Assembly (NCBI RefSeq): GCF_016908395.1
Contig: NZ_JAFBDU010000002.1
Coordinates: 372,001-436,000 of the forward strand
Direction: 5' to 3'
Origin: Metabacillus crassostreae
Lineage (GTDB): Bacteria; Bacillota; Bacilli; Bacillales; Bacillaceae
DNA length: 64,000 nt
The notes under the pieces were generated by a model. That model was not told where the DNA came from and ran no database searches. It saw nothing but the letters and a program-made list of their open reading frames with translations. The translations under genes and the position numbers were made by a program. Each line of letters starts with the position of its first letter. The first letter of the stretch is position 1. Of the stretch, positions 37,047 through 46,536 are shown one piece after another.

Positions 37047-39185
37047 ATGAGATACTTAAAGCTATTATTAACCGTTTTTTTGTTAATTGGATTAACCATC
37101 CCTACGATTGGTTTTGCTAAAGAAACAGAAAAGGCAATATCACCAACAGAAACCCCAACCTATGACATTGTTCAATACGCAAATGATATGCAGCCTGGTT
37201 GGAACTTAGGAAATACGTTTGATGGCTTTGATACGAATAAGGTTGTGCTTGATGAAACTGCATGGGGAAACCCCGAGGTGACAAAAGACCTTATAACAAA
37301 GATTAAGAATCAAGGCTTTAATAGTATCCGAATCCCAATAACATTTGATACTAGATTAGGAGACGCCCCAGACTATACGATTAATCCTGAGTTTCTAAGT
37401 AGAGTCGACAAAGTGGTTAAATGGGCACTAGAAGCAGACTTAAAAGTCATGATTAACATTCACCATGATTCATGGAGCTGGGTTGCCAATGGCATGCCTT
37501 CAGATCATGAAACTACCTTATTGAAATTCAATTCAATTTGGACACAATTATCTACACACTTTAAAGATTATCCATCAAATTTAATGTTTGAAAGTTTAAA
37601 TGAACCACAATTTTGGGGAGACGGTGGAGACGTTCAAGGTCAACAATTTTTAAATGAACTCAATGATTCATTTTACGAAATTGTGAGAAATTCGGGAGGA
37701 ACAAACGAAACTCGTGCACTTGTTATACCTACTTATTATACTAATTTCGAAAACCAGGTACATGTAGATAACCTATATAACTGGATTATTGAAAAAGAAG
37801 ATCCATATATCATCTCAACTGTTCATTATTATGGGTATTGGCCTTTTAGTGTGAACATTGCTGGAACTTCTACTTTTGATGAACAATCAATAAATCATAT
37901 TAATGAAAATTTCAATCGGATTTATGACAAGTTTACTTCAAATGGAATTCCTGTAGTTGTTGGAGAGTTTGGCTTGTTAGGATTTGATCAAAATACTGGT
38001 ACAATTCAACAAGGTGAGAAATTAAAATTTTTCGAGTATATGATTTCTTATGCTGAACAAAAAGGAATCATCCATATACTTTGGGATAATGGACAGCATT
38101 TTAACAGATCCACTCTAGAATGGAATGATCCACAATTATATGACATGATGAAAGCAAGCTGGGAAGGTCGTTCTTCAACAGCTGACACTGACTTTGTTTT
38201 CATTAAACGAGGTCAAGAAATAACAGACGTTACAAGAACATTCAACTTAAATGGAAACCAATTCGTTTCTCTAAAGAATGGTGCTAAAACTTTAGTTGCC
38301 GGAGAAGACTATGTCTTAGAAGGTGACAAGCTCACCCTAAAAGCAAGCTTGCTTTCCCAATTTTCTTCAGATGAATTTGGAGAAACATCCGTATTAACTG
38401 CAACATTCAATAAAGGAGCAAATTGGTATTTCACCATTTATAATCATGATACTCCTATTGTGACAGACTCATCAGGCTCGATAAGCGATTTTTCCATACC
38501 AATGCAATTTAATGGAAATTTACTAAAAACAATGGAAGCTATATATGTAGATGATAAAAGTGTAGCTGGACCACAGAGCTGGACATCTTATAAAGAATTT
38601 GGATATGCGTTTGCTCCAAGTTATGAGGATAATGTAATAATTTTTCCTTATGGAAATGATCGATTCTTCAAAGAAATTGATGAAAAACGTTCCGTAAAAC
38701 TTACATTCCATTTTTGGAGTGGCGAAAAAGTAGAATACTTAATTGAAAAAGATGGAGACACGGTCGTTGGATCTACTGTAAAACCACCTGGGGAAGATGA
38801 TAACAGTGATACACCAGTTGATGATGATAACACAAATGACCCAGGGGATGACAATAATCATGATACACCTGATGACGATAATACCAGTGTTCCAGATGAG
38901 AATAATACAAATATCCCTAAGAAAAATAATGACCAAAAACTGGGCGATGATAATGCCGGTAATTCTGAGAAAGATGGTAACATCCCCCCTAGTGTAAATG
39001 ACGATACAGCCAATCAGGATAAAAATAAAGATAATACTAGTGAAGAAGATCTAAAAGGGAAAACCCTCCCGAAAACGGCAACTTCTGATTATAATTCACT
39101 AATTATTGGTATTATATTTTTAATTTCGGGCTCCATAATTGCTTATTTTGCAAATAGGAAAAAAGTTCATTATATATCTGATTAG
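37047..39185 (+). CDS. Cell-wall-anchored GH5 (subfamily 4-like) xyloglucanase/endoglucanase
   Basis: This 712-residue secreted enzyme has a signal peptide (about 1-24). The GH5 domain (about 40-375) has the opening G-W-N-L-G-N-T-F-D, acid/base E186 in S-L-N-E-P and nucleophile E307 in V-V-G-E-F-G. A CBM_X2/Ig-like domain (about 382-470) and a CBM46-like domain (about 475-575) follow, the order known from Bacillus halodurans Cel5B. An Asp/Asn/Pro-rich linker (about 580-670), LPKTA (674-678), a membrane helix and N-R-K-K form the wall anchor. With the surrounding side-chain enzymes it most likely cuts xyloglucan outside the cell; mixed-linkage glucan is possible. Confidence 0.88.
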   Translation: MRYLKLLLTVFLLIGLTIPTIGFAKETEKAISPTETPTYDIVQYANDMQPGWNLGNTFDGFDTNKVVLDETAWGNPEVTKDLITKIKNQGFNSIRIPITFDTRLGDAPDYTINPEFLSRVDKVVKWALEADLKVMINIHHDSWSWVANGMPSDHETTLLKFNSIWTQLSTHFKDYPSNLMFESLNEPQFWGDGGDVQGQQFLNELNDSFYEIVRNSGGTNETRALVIPTYYTNFENQVHVDNLYNWIIEKEDPYIISTVHYYGYWPFSVNIAGTSTFDEQSINHINENFNRIYDKFTSNGIPVVVGEFGLLGFDQNTGTIQQGEKLKFFEYMISYAEQKGIIHILWDNGQHFNRSTLEWNDPQLYDMMKASWEGRSSTADTDFVFIKRGQEITDVTRTFNLNGNQFVSLKNGAKTLVAGEDYVLEGDKLTLKASLLSQFSSDEFGETSVLTATFNKGANWYFTIYNHDTPIVTDSSGSISDFSIPMQFNGNLLKTMEAIYVDDKSVAGPQSWTSYKEFGYAFAPSYEDNVIIFPYGNDRFFKEIDEKRSVKLTFHFWSGEKVEYLIEKDGDTVVGSTVKPPGEDDNSDTPVDDDNTNDPGDDNNHDTPDDDNTSVPDENNTNIPKKNNDQKLGDDNAGNSEKDGNIPPSVNDDTANQDKNKDNTSEEDLKGKTLPKTATSDYNSLIIGIIFLISGSIIAYFANRKKVHYISD

Positions 39186-39302
39186 GAGGCGTCAAAAGTT
39201 GCCGTCCTTTTCATATCCAGGAAACGTAGCTTGCAATTTACTGTGTTTGAGTTTTATTAATTTTATTTATAGAAGTAATTTCAATTTACTAAAATAGGAA
39301 AA

Positions 39303-39335
39303 ACTTCAATCCATTGTGTACTAAGGAATTGAAGC
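39303..39335 (-). terminator. Terminator downstream of the tRNA-like remnant
   Basis: CTTCAATCC pairs with GGAATTGAAG, and a T-run follows on the minus strand. Its sequence resembles the terminator at 51711-51754 beside attL. Confidence 0.65.
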
Positions 39336-39345
39336 TTCTCTTTCA

Positions 39346-39402
39346 GTTGATCAGATAGGGAAATCGAACCCCTGAACTCTGACCCTTACCCTATCAAAAT
39401 TG
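39346..39402 (-). pseudogene. Decayed tRNA-Val 3'-half remnant
   Basis: On the minus strand the segment reads an anticodon-arm-like TTTTGATAGGGTAAGG, a longer variable region, a good T-arm (AGGGG, loop TTCGATT, TCCCT) and an acceptor-like ATCTGATCA. It aligns with the 3' part of the intact tRNA-Val and with attL. The 5' half is missing. It lies between the chemoreceptor stop and a terminator. Confidence 0.55.
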
Positions 39403-39455
39403 ATGAGAATAAGATGGAATAAACTAATGAAATAAAGTGAAGTAAGTATGGAAAC

Positions 39456-39513
39456 ACTCTCTCCTTACAGATTTCATGATGTAATAGGCTGCTTTAAATG
39501 TGGGGAGAGAGTG
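39456..39513. other. Long-loop inverted repeat downstream of the chemoreceptor gene
   Basis: CACTCTCTCC and GGAGAGAGTG form a 10-bp stem with a 38-base loop. No T-run follows on either strand. Function unknown; with the tRNA remnant it accounts for the 367-bp gap after GH5. Confidence 0.5.
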
Positions 39514-39552
39514 CGTCTTAATGCCTTACAAAAGATACATTCAATACAAATA

Positions 39553-40851
39553 TTATCTAACATTAAACCTATTCATATCATTTTTAAGCTCAATAGCCAC
39601 TTTACTTAGTAGTTCTGCAGAAGATGCAAGTTCTTCATTAGATGCCGATTGTTCTTCTACGGATGCTGCGACATTTTGTACACTAGATGAAACTTGTTCT
39701 GTCCCACTAGTAATAACGCCAATAATTTCTCTAGTTGTTTTGGCTTTATCATTCACTGCTAGTGACCTACTATTGACTTCTTTGGACTGATCACTAATCT
39801 GATGAACATAATCTACAATAATGGTAAAGGCTTCACCACTTTTATCCATCATTTGAGTGCCTTCTGCAACTACTGTTGTTCCAGTTTTAATTGAGCTAAC
39901 AGCATTAACCGTTTCCTTCTGAATTTCCGTTATTAGCTTACTAATGCTACCAGCCGCTTGTCCTGACTCTTCAGCCAACTTTCGAACCTCCTCAGCTACG
40001 ACAGAAAAACCTTTGCCTGCTTCACCAGCACGTGCAGCTTCAATAGACGCATTTAGAGCAAGAAGATTGGTTTGTTCAGCAATCGATGTAATAAGAGATA
40101 CAATATGACTAATTTCTTTGGATTTATCTCCGAGCGAATTAATAATTTCCGATGATTCATTAACAGCTGTCTGTATGATAGCCATTTTAGAGATCGTTTT
40201 CTCAATTAACTCAATTCCGGAATTTGCTTGATCATTTGTTTCATTTGCCAGTTGATTAACGGATTGAATGGAACCTGAAACATTGTCCATTTCACTCACA
40301 ACTAATTGTGCCAATTGTTCTAAGTCTGTTAGTTTATTCACTTGTTCTTCTGAGCTTGAGGCAATCTCTTGGACGGCAATGGAAATTTGATCAACTGCTT
40401 CACTTGATTGTTCCGTACTACTTTTTAACTCCTCAGAGTGTGACGAAACATGTGTAGCTGTATCATTTGCTTTTTTAATGACTGAATGTAAGTTGCTTGT
40501 CATTGTGTTAAAATCGTTGATTAAATTTCCTATTTCGTCTTTTGAATGGTTATCAACTCGTACAGTTAAATCCCCTTTTGATGCTTTTTGGAATGCTACT
40601 GATAATTTACTAATTCTTTTAACCACTAAAATCCTTATAACTAAAACAATAACGAGGGTAGTAAAAGCAAAAGAAACAAGATTACTTACAATAAGCCCAG
40701 CAATACCGTTTATAAAACTGGGTAAAAAAACTTTAATGAATACCTCGGAGATTAGTGAAGTGATCATTAAACTAAAGACTACTCCAAAAACAACTTTTAC
40801 AATTAAACTACTTCGAAAATTGAAATTCTTCGTTATTTTCTCATTATCCAT
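39553..40851 (-). CDS. Methyl-accepting chemotaxis protein without a large sensor domain
   Basis: This 432-residue protein has two transmembrane helices (about 18-40 and 48-72) joined by a very short external loop, then HAMP (about 73-125) and the MCP signalling coiled coil with the hairpin tip [15 protein letters not shown] (about 275). With almost no extracellular part, it cannot bind sugar in the classical way; it may sense through the membrane or a partner. Its place among sugar genes hints at chemotaxis towards plant sugars, but this is inference. Confidence 0.9.
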   Translation of the reverse strand: MDNEKITKNFNFRSSLIVKVVFGVVFSLMITSLISEVFIKVFLPSFINGIAGLIVSNLVSFAFTTLVIVLVIRILVVKRISKLSVAFQKASKGDLTVRVDNHSKDEIGNLINDFNTMTSNLHSVIKKANDTATHVSSHSEELKSSTEQSSEAVDQISIAVQEIASSSEEQVNKLTDLEQLAQLVVSEMDNVSGSIQSVNQLANETNDQANSGIELIEKTISKMAIIQTAVNESSEIINSLGDKSKEISHIVSLITSIAEQTNLLALNASIEAARAGEAGKGFSVVAEEVRKLAEESGQAAGSISKLITEIQKETVNAVSSIKTGTTVVAEGTQMMDKSGEAFTIIVDYVHQISDQSKEVNSRSLAVNDKAKTTREIIGVITSGTEQVSSSVQNVAASVEEQSASNEELASSAELLSKVAIELKNDMNRFNVR

Positions 40852-40955
40852 CTGTTAACCCCATTTTTGTATTTATTTTTTTGTCTATTTATCGGCTACT
40901 TATTCATAAAAAATTCAGCAAAATGACAATAGTTTCATGGTATAAGCTTTCTAAA

Positions 40956-41000
40956 AAAACTCTTACACCAAAAACATTTATGCTTTTGGTGAAGAGTTTT
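40956..41000 (-). terminator. Terminator after GH3 gene at 41018
   Basis: AAAACTCTTACACCAAAA pairs with TTTTGGTGAAGAGTTTT around a 10-base loop, and a T-run follows on the minus strand. Confidence 0.85.
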
Positions 41001-41017
41001 ACCGTTTCCTTGTTATC

Positions 41018-43354
41018 TTATCGATTAATCCATCGTAAAAGTTGCTCAACATTCTTTTTACTAACTTTCCCACCCGAAAAGCGGTCAATTTGTCTAAATG
41101 GCATGTTGATAACAAAGTATACATTATTGGCCGTTAACGGTTTTCCAATTCTTTTATAGTAATGATGGAAAAACATAATAGATTTATATAGCAGTTTGCC
41201 AAGCCAGTTTTTATACTGTGCTTGATTAATCGTATCATTCATTCCTAAATCTTTATGATGATCCCAACTTTTAGGTGGAAGCTTTCTACCTAATATTTTT
41301 TCAAATTCTGAATCAGGAATATGCTTCGCATTTGCCTGAGCGTAGTGTGGATATTCATCCTTTAAGAAAACAGTTGGAGAAACACCCTCCATTTCAATCG
41401 TTTCCTCCAAATGAATTTCTTGAATTGAGCTACCTACTTGAATCTTATACAATCCTGATTCGATTTCCCAATCCTTTATTTCAGGATTATAGTATGAGAA
41501 ATCTCGTTTTGTTAACGTTAGTGTCACTCGCTTCGTTTCACCAGGTTCCAAGTAGACCTTATCAAAGCCTTTTAATTCTTTTTGCGAACGGAAAATCTTT
41601 GAATCTACCTTTTCAATATACAATTGAGCAATTTCTGCTCCAGCAACTTCACCAGTATTTGTCAAATCAAAACTAACATTTAAGCCGTCTTCAAGAATAT
41701 TACTATATTCAAAAGTAGTATAAGATAGCCCATATCCAAATGGGTAAAGTACTGGTACATTTGCAGTCTCAAAGTATCTATAACCGATGAATAGCCCCTC
41801 TTTATGCTCACTTGTTGCTTGCTGACCAGGGTAGTATGCTGAGGAAGCTACATCATTATACTGAATTGGGAATGTTTCACTTAATTTACCGCTTGGATTG
41901 TGTTTGCCAAGTAATATATCAACTATAGCTTCACCCCCACCTTGTCCAGAAAGATATGTGTGTACAATCCCTTGAACATCATCTGCAAATGGTAATTCAA
42001 TTGCTCCACCACCAGATAAAACAACGATAACTTTCTCACTTACCTTAGTTAAAGCTTCAACAAGTTCTAACTGATTTTGATCTAGCTTTAAATCTTCTCT
42101 ATCTATACCTTCTGCTTCTCTGCTTTCATCAAGACCAATAAATAAAAGCACTGCTTCAGCAGATTCTGCGAGGCTTGTTGCTTCTTTCAACAATTTACTA
42201 CTCTTTCCACCCAGTCGCTTAAAGCCTTGTGCATAGCCTGCAATATTTAGAGAGGAATTTTGTAAACTATCAAGTGGATTACTTAACTTATAGGGATTAA
42301 TTAATGAACTCCCTGCTCCTTGATATCTTGGATTTTTTGCAAAATCACCAATAACCGCTACTTTTGTTTCCTCTTTAAGTGGAAGAATACTATTTTCATT
42401 TTTAAGGAGTACAATAGACTGACGAGCAGCTTCAACAGCCTTTTTGTAGTGCTCTTCATAATCTACTTTTACAGCTTCTTTATCATCTAAACGTACTTTA
42501 AATACTAGAGATAGTAATTGATCTACCGCTTCATCTAAGATTGATTCATCTAATGTTCCTGCTTTTATTGCATCGACAATCTCTTTATCTGTAATTCCGT
42601 TAGTAGATGGCATTTCTAACTGATTATGAGCTTTTAACCCAGCAATACGGTCATTATTTCCACCCCAGTCAGTTACAATAACACCGTCAAATCCCCATTC
42701 AGAATACAAAATGTCATTCGCTAAATGTTGATTTTCATTTGCAAACTCACCATTTACCTTATTATAAGAAGACATCATCGTAAGAGGATTACTCTCTTTT
42801 ACAACTTTTTCAAATCCTGTTAAATAAATTTCTCTAAGTGAACGTTCATCAACAATTTCATCAATTGTCATTCGCATATGCTCCTGACTATTTACAGCAT
42901 AATGCTTAGGACAAGCTGAAATGCCATTGTACTGAATTCCTTTTACCATTTCACTAGCTAGTTCACCAGTTAGAAATGGGTCTTCTGAAAAATATTCGAA
43001 ATTACGTCCACATAACGGATTTCTTTTAATATTTAGCCCCGGTCCAAGTAATACACTGACTCCCTCACTACGAGCTTCCTTCCCAATATCTTGTCCCACA
43101 TCATATATCAGTGACTTATCCCAGCTATTTGCTAACGTTGCCGCTGTTGGATAACAAGTTGCTGGTAAGCTTTTATTTAATCCAAGGTGATCTGCTTTCC
43201 CGCCTTGTTTGCGCAGTCCATGTGGTCCATCAGTTAACATAATGGACGGAATTCCAAGTCGTTCAATTGCTTTCGTATTCCAAAAGTTTTGCCCAGACAT
43301 AAGGGAAGCTTTTTCTTCCAAAGTCATTTGTTTAATTAAATTTTCATGTTTCAT
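41018..43354 (-). CDS. GH3 beta-glucosidase, cytoplasmic
   Basis: This 778-residue enzyme has the common order: GH3 barrel (about 1-300; D-G-P-H-G-L-R, K-H-Y-A-V-N-S-Q-E, nucleophile Asp in V-I-V-T-D-W-G-G), GH3 sandwich (about 330-530), Fn3-like domain (about 565-635). A tail of about 125 residues follows, ending in a short helical stretch. There is no signal peptide. The ATG at 43354 follows a GGCGGTG site; an in-frame GTG at 43363 sits inside that site. It would hydrolyse beta-glucosides such as xyloglucan-derived cello-oligosaccharides. It follows the permuted GH3 gene after about 80 bp with a hairpin between. Confidence 0.88.
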   Translation of the reverse strand: MKHENLIKQMTLEEKASLMSGQNFWNTKAIERLGIPSIMLTDGPHGLRKQGGKADHLGLNKSLPATCYPTAATLANSWDKSLIYDVGQDIGKEARSEGVSVLLGPGLNIKRNPLCGRNFEYFSEDPFLTGELASEMVKGIQYNGISACPKHYAVNSQEHMRMTIDEIVDERSLREIYLTGFEKVVKESNPLTMMSSYNKVNGEFANENQHLANDILYSEWGFDGVIVTDWGGNNDRIAGLKAHNQLEMPSTNGITDKEIVDAIKAGTLDESILDEAVDQLLSLVFKVRLDDKEAVKVDYEEHYKKAVEAARQSIVLLKNENSILPLKEETKVAVIGDFAKNPRYQGAGSSLINPYKLSNPLDSLQNSSLNIAGYAQGFKRLGGKSSKLLKEATSLAESAEAVLLFIGLDESREAEGIDREDLKLDQNQLELVEALTKVSEKVIVVLSGGGAIELPFADDVQGIVHTYLSGQGGGEAIVDILLGKHNPSGKLSETFPIQYNDVASSAYYPGQQATSEHKEGLFIGYRYFETANVPVLYPFGYGLSYTTFEYSNILEDGLNVSFDLTNTGEVAGAEIAQLYIEKVDSKIFRSQKELKGFDKVYLEPGETKRVTLTLTKRDFSYYNPEIKDWEIESGLYKIQVGSSIQEIHLEETIEMEGVSPTVFLKDEYPHYAQANAKHIPDSEFEKILGRKLPPKSWDHHKDLGMNDTINQAQYKNWLGKLLYKSIMFFHHYYKRIGKPLTANNVYFVINMPFRQIDRFSGGKVSKKNVEQLLRWINR

Positions 43355-43385
43355 TCTACACACCGCCTAAGAAGTTGTTAATTGG

Positions 43386-43414
43386 TAAGAAGGCGGACAT
43401 AGTCCGCCTTCTTA
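43386..43414. other. Perfect hairpin between the two GH3 genes
   Basis: TAAGAAGGCGGAC and GTCCGCCTTCTTA are perfect inverted repeats separated by 3 bases. No T-run follows on the minus strand, so it may act as an mRNA-stabilising or processing stem rather than a full terminator. Confidence 0.65.
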
Positions 43415-43432
43415 CTCTAGCAAGTAATATTT

Positions 43433-46183
43433 TTAGTTAAAAATGTACGTCTTCAGTGTTGCATATAGTGAATTATGCATACTATTTCGTAGTCCTGCTG
43501 TCATCGCTTCTGGATGCTCATCATATGCTTCTTCTAAAAGTTTTTTATTCTTTGTAACCGATAAAATATCTAACATTAAATCATTACCAGATGTAATGGC
43601 TTTTTGTGGCTCCATGAAACCGAACACCGCATCGGAAGATACGACACCTTCAAAGCCCCACTCATCTCTTAGCATTCCATTTAATAATTCTGAATTTGCC
43701 CATTTACCATCAATGTAAGTGAAACTAGACATTGCACCGGTTACACCAGCCTCTTTTACTGTCATTTCGAAAGGACGTAGGTGTAATTCACGCATAGCTT
43801 GTTCATTTGACCATACTAGAATCCCAGAGCGTGCATTTGTTTCTTGCTCATTCATGATAAAGTGTTTCATAAACACTGTAACACCTTGGTCACCTGCACC
43901 TTTCGACATACTACCACCAATCATACCGTTTAATACAGGATCTTCTGACATATACTCAAAGTTTCTTCCGCCTAGTGGTGAACGGTGAATATTAAGAGCT
44001 GGAGCGTACCATCCGTGAACTCCATATGCTTTAGCTTCTTTTCCAATTGATTCACCCATTTTGTAGGCTAAATCTTTATTCCACGTTGATGCAATAACAA
44101 TTTCAGTTGGGTATGCTCCAGCTTCGAACTTCTTAAAGAAGAAATTAAGCCCAGCAGGTCCATCTAATAAAACTGTATTCGGAATTCCATGTTCTTCAAT
44201 TTCTATAGTGTGATAAGCAGCTTCTGACACATAATCGATCATTTGATCCACAGTTAATTGGTCTAAGAATTTATCCCACTTAGCATCGTCATAGTCTAAT
44301 CCTTTTAAATCTTCTAATTGTAGTCCATTGTCAGCACCTGTTATAGGCATGTCCACATCGTTATTAAATTCGTGTCCTTGAACTCTTTCAATAACGAGAT
44401 CTGATGCAACTTTTGAATCATCTTGATCTGATGGATATGTTCCTTTCCAATCATTACGAGAAAGAACTGTTAATTCGTTTTCTGATTGAGTAAAACGATT
44501 TTTATACTCTGTTCCTGTATCAGCGTCTGTGTTATACACAATTTCTTCAAGTAATTCATAGCTCAATGAACTTTCAATGTCATGAACATTTTTAGCAAGT
44601 TTAATTTCGTATGTTCCTTTTTCTAGAACATAGTTCTCATTTGCCATATCATATGAAGCCATATCCCTTGTATCATACGTAATTGTTAAAGTTTCAGACT
44701 CTCCTGGATTTAGAGACTTTGTTTTTGCAAAGGTTGCTAAGTTAATAGCAGACTTTTCAATTCCACCTGGTGTATACGGAGCAGAGTAGTAAACTTGAAC
44801 AACATCTTTCCCTGAGACTTTACCAGTATTTTTTACTTCTACTTTTAACTCGATCGATTCATTATTTAATTGTTGACTAACGACATTCCAATCAAATGTT
44901 GTATAACTTAAACCAGAACCAAAAGGATATTGAACTGCTTGTTTGTATCCCTCTTCATTTCCTTTATAGTAGGTTTCATAAAATCTGTATCCTACATAAA
45001 TTCCTTCTTCATAATTAAGGTAAGCTTTATCTAAATTCTCATATTTATAATCTCCGAAATTCTCACTCGCTGGTGAAGATTCAAGATCATAAACATACGT
45101 ATCAGTAATACGTCCGGAAGGATTTATTTCTCCTGATAGAACTTTAGCAAGTGAATTTGTTCCAAATGGTCCAGGAGTCCCAACCCAAAGTATGGATTGA
45201 ATACTTGGAAACTCCTCAACAAATCCTAATTCAAAAGTATTACCAGCATTTACGATGATTGTCACATTGGTAAAGTTACTAGCTACTTTTTCAATTAATG
45301 CACGCATATCATCTGTTAGCTGTAATTGATCCGCACTTACATCTGACGCCTCTACCGCATTACTTTGAACAATAATCATTGCATTATCAGAGAATTCTTT
45401 CGCCTTAGCTAGTGCAGCAGCTGTAACTTCTGGCTCACCAGATTCCTCGTCACCACCACCAAGCAATCCTTTAACTACTTGAACCGCACCAGTTTCACCC
45501 TTACCTGTTGCTTCTTCTAATTCTGGCAATCCCGCATAGTAATCATATAGTTCCTTATTGTACTCAATTCCTGCATTGTTAAGCGCATCAAATAAATTGA
45601 CAGCACGAGATAAGTCTGATGCACCAGAACCACCACCTGCATATTTAAAGCCAAATGCCGTAGAACCAAATACATTGATTTTTTTATCTACTAGAGGTAG
45701 TGAATTGTTTTCATTTTTTAATAAAACTAATCCTTCATCCGAAATTTCTTCGGCAATAACATCGGCAGCTTCTCTTGCTTTAACTGCTTCTTCACTTGTT
45801 GTATCAATTGTAATGTGTTTACCAGACATGTTCCCAAGTATACTTGAAACAGTCGGCCCTACCGTTACTACAGCAAATAATACCACCGCACCAACAACCG
45901 ACCAGCCGGCGATTCGTATTGGTCTATTTTTTATTTTTTTGTACTTTTTTGCTTCTTTTTTCGCTGCTCTTCTTTCTTTACGGCTTAAAGATCTCAATTC
46001 TACTTTTCTTTGTTGTTTCTGTTCTTTCCACAATTGTTTATCGCTTACAATTGCTGCCTTTCTATCAGCCTCTGGCATAGCAGCAATTTCCTGCTTTCTT
46101 TCTTTACGCTTTGCTTTATCTTCTTTCACTCGTTGCACTATTTCTTGTTTCTTAGCTTTTCTCTTTTTAAAGTATTCAGACAT
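43433..46183 (-). CDS. Membrane-anchored GH3 glycosidase with permuted domain order
   Basis: This 916-residue protein begins with a highly basic cytoplasmic region of about 90 residues (many K, R and E), then one membrane helix at about 90-112 (W-S-V-V-G-A-V-V-L-F-A-V-V). The outer part starts with the GH3 sandwich domain (about 135-430), then an Fn3-like domain (about 440-530), and only then the barrel domain (about 640-900; R-S-P-L-G-G-R-N-F-E-Y, K-H-F-I-M-N-E-Q-E, nucleophile Asp in V-V-S-S-D-A-V-F). The usual GH3 order is the reverse; the inverted order is known from Ruminococcus and Butyrivibrio beta-glucosidases. The ATG at 46183 follows GGAGGGG. It should face outside, attached to the membrane. 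Confidence 0.88.
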   Translation of the reverse strand: MSEYFKKRKAKKQEIVQRVKEDKAKRKERKQEIAAMPEADRKAAIVSDKQLWKEQKQQRKVELRSLSRKERRAAKKEAKKYKKIKNRPIRIAGWSVVGAVVLFAVVTVGPTVSSILGNMSGKHITIDTTSEEAVKAREAADVIAEEISDEGLVLLKNENNSLPLVDKKINVFGSTAFGFKYAGGGSGASDLSRAVNLFDALNNAGIEYNKELYDYYAGLPELEEATGKGETGAVQVVKGLLGGGDEESGEPEVTAAALAKAKEFSDNAMIIVQSNAVEASDVSADQLQLTDDMRALIEKVASNFTNVTIIVNAGNTFELGFVEEFPSIQSILWVGTPGPFGTNSLAKVLSGEINPSGRITDTYVYDLESSPASENFGDYKYENLDKAYLNYEEGIYVGYRFYETYYKGNEEGYKQAVQYPFGSGLSYTTFDWNVVSQQLNNESIELKVEVKNTGKVSGKDVVQVYYSAPYTPGGIEKSAINLATFAKTKSLNPGESETLTITYDTRDMASYDMANENYVLEKGTYEIKLAKNVHDIESSLSYELLEEIVYNTDADTGTEYKNRFTQSENELTVLSRNDWKGTYPSDQDDSKVASDLVIERVQGHEFNNDVDMPITGADNGLQLEDLKGLDYDDAKWDKFLDQLTVDQMIDYVSEAAYHTIEIEEHGIPNTVLLDGPAGLNFFFKKFEAGAYPTEIVIASTWNKDLAYKMGESIGKEAKAYGVHGWYAPALNIHRSPLGGRNFEYMSEDPVLNGMIGGSMSKGAGDQGVTVFMKHFIMNEQETNARSGILVWSNEQAMRELHLRPFEMTVKEAGVTGAMSSFTYIDGKWANSELLNGMLRDEWGFEGVVSSDAVFGFMEPQKAITSGNDLMLDILSVTKNKKLLEEAYDEHPEAMTAGLRNSMHNSLYATLKTYIFN

Positions 46184-46536
46184 GATGATCCCCTCCAACA
46201 TTCACTTCTATTTTTAAATACAATATTATCCTGCAACTACTCTGTCTTTCCTCTTTTGAAAGATTCTTTCTATCTATCTTTGATTTCTTTACACATTATT
46301 TAATCCAACCTGCAGGAATAGTACCAAATGAACATTATTTATATGATTGCGCTTTCTTCCTGCGAAACTGTTAAATCTACTATAAATTTATTTTTCATTT
46401 ACTACATTCCAATAACATAGAAATACTATTCCGATTTTTGACTACATAAAAAAACCAAGCCATTCACCTTGTCAAAAAAGGGAATACCTTGGTTTTGTTT
46501 CATTTGATATGAATTTTGTTAATATTAGCTTTGAAA
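46184..46536. other. Gap upstream of the permuted GH3 gene
   Basis: It contains the GH3 leader and the terminator of the AraC-GH39 gene (46451-46496). No coding sequence or clear promoter boxes could be supported. Confidence 0.4.
46451..46496 (-). terminator. Terminator after the AraC-GH39 gene
   Basis: AAAACCAAG and CTTGGTTTT pair around a loop of about 28 bases, with T's following on the minus strand. Confidence 0.7.

Noticed and set aside
39346-39402. Functional tRNA
   Set aside because: Only the 3' half is recognisable; acceptor 5' strand and D-arm are missing.
39500-39790. 96-codon plus-strand frame over the chemoreceptor end
   Set aside because: It is antisense to the conserved signalling domain and rich in Ser/Leu, as expected for a shadow frame.
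45558-46217. 219-codon open frame opposite the permuted GH3 gene
   Set aside because: It is antisense to a well-supported gene, and its composition mirrors the Lys/Glu-rich tail of that gene.
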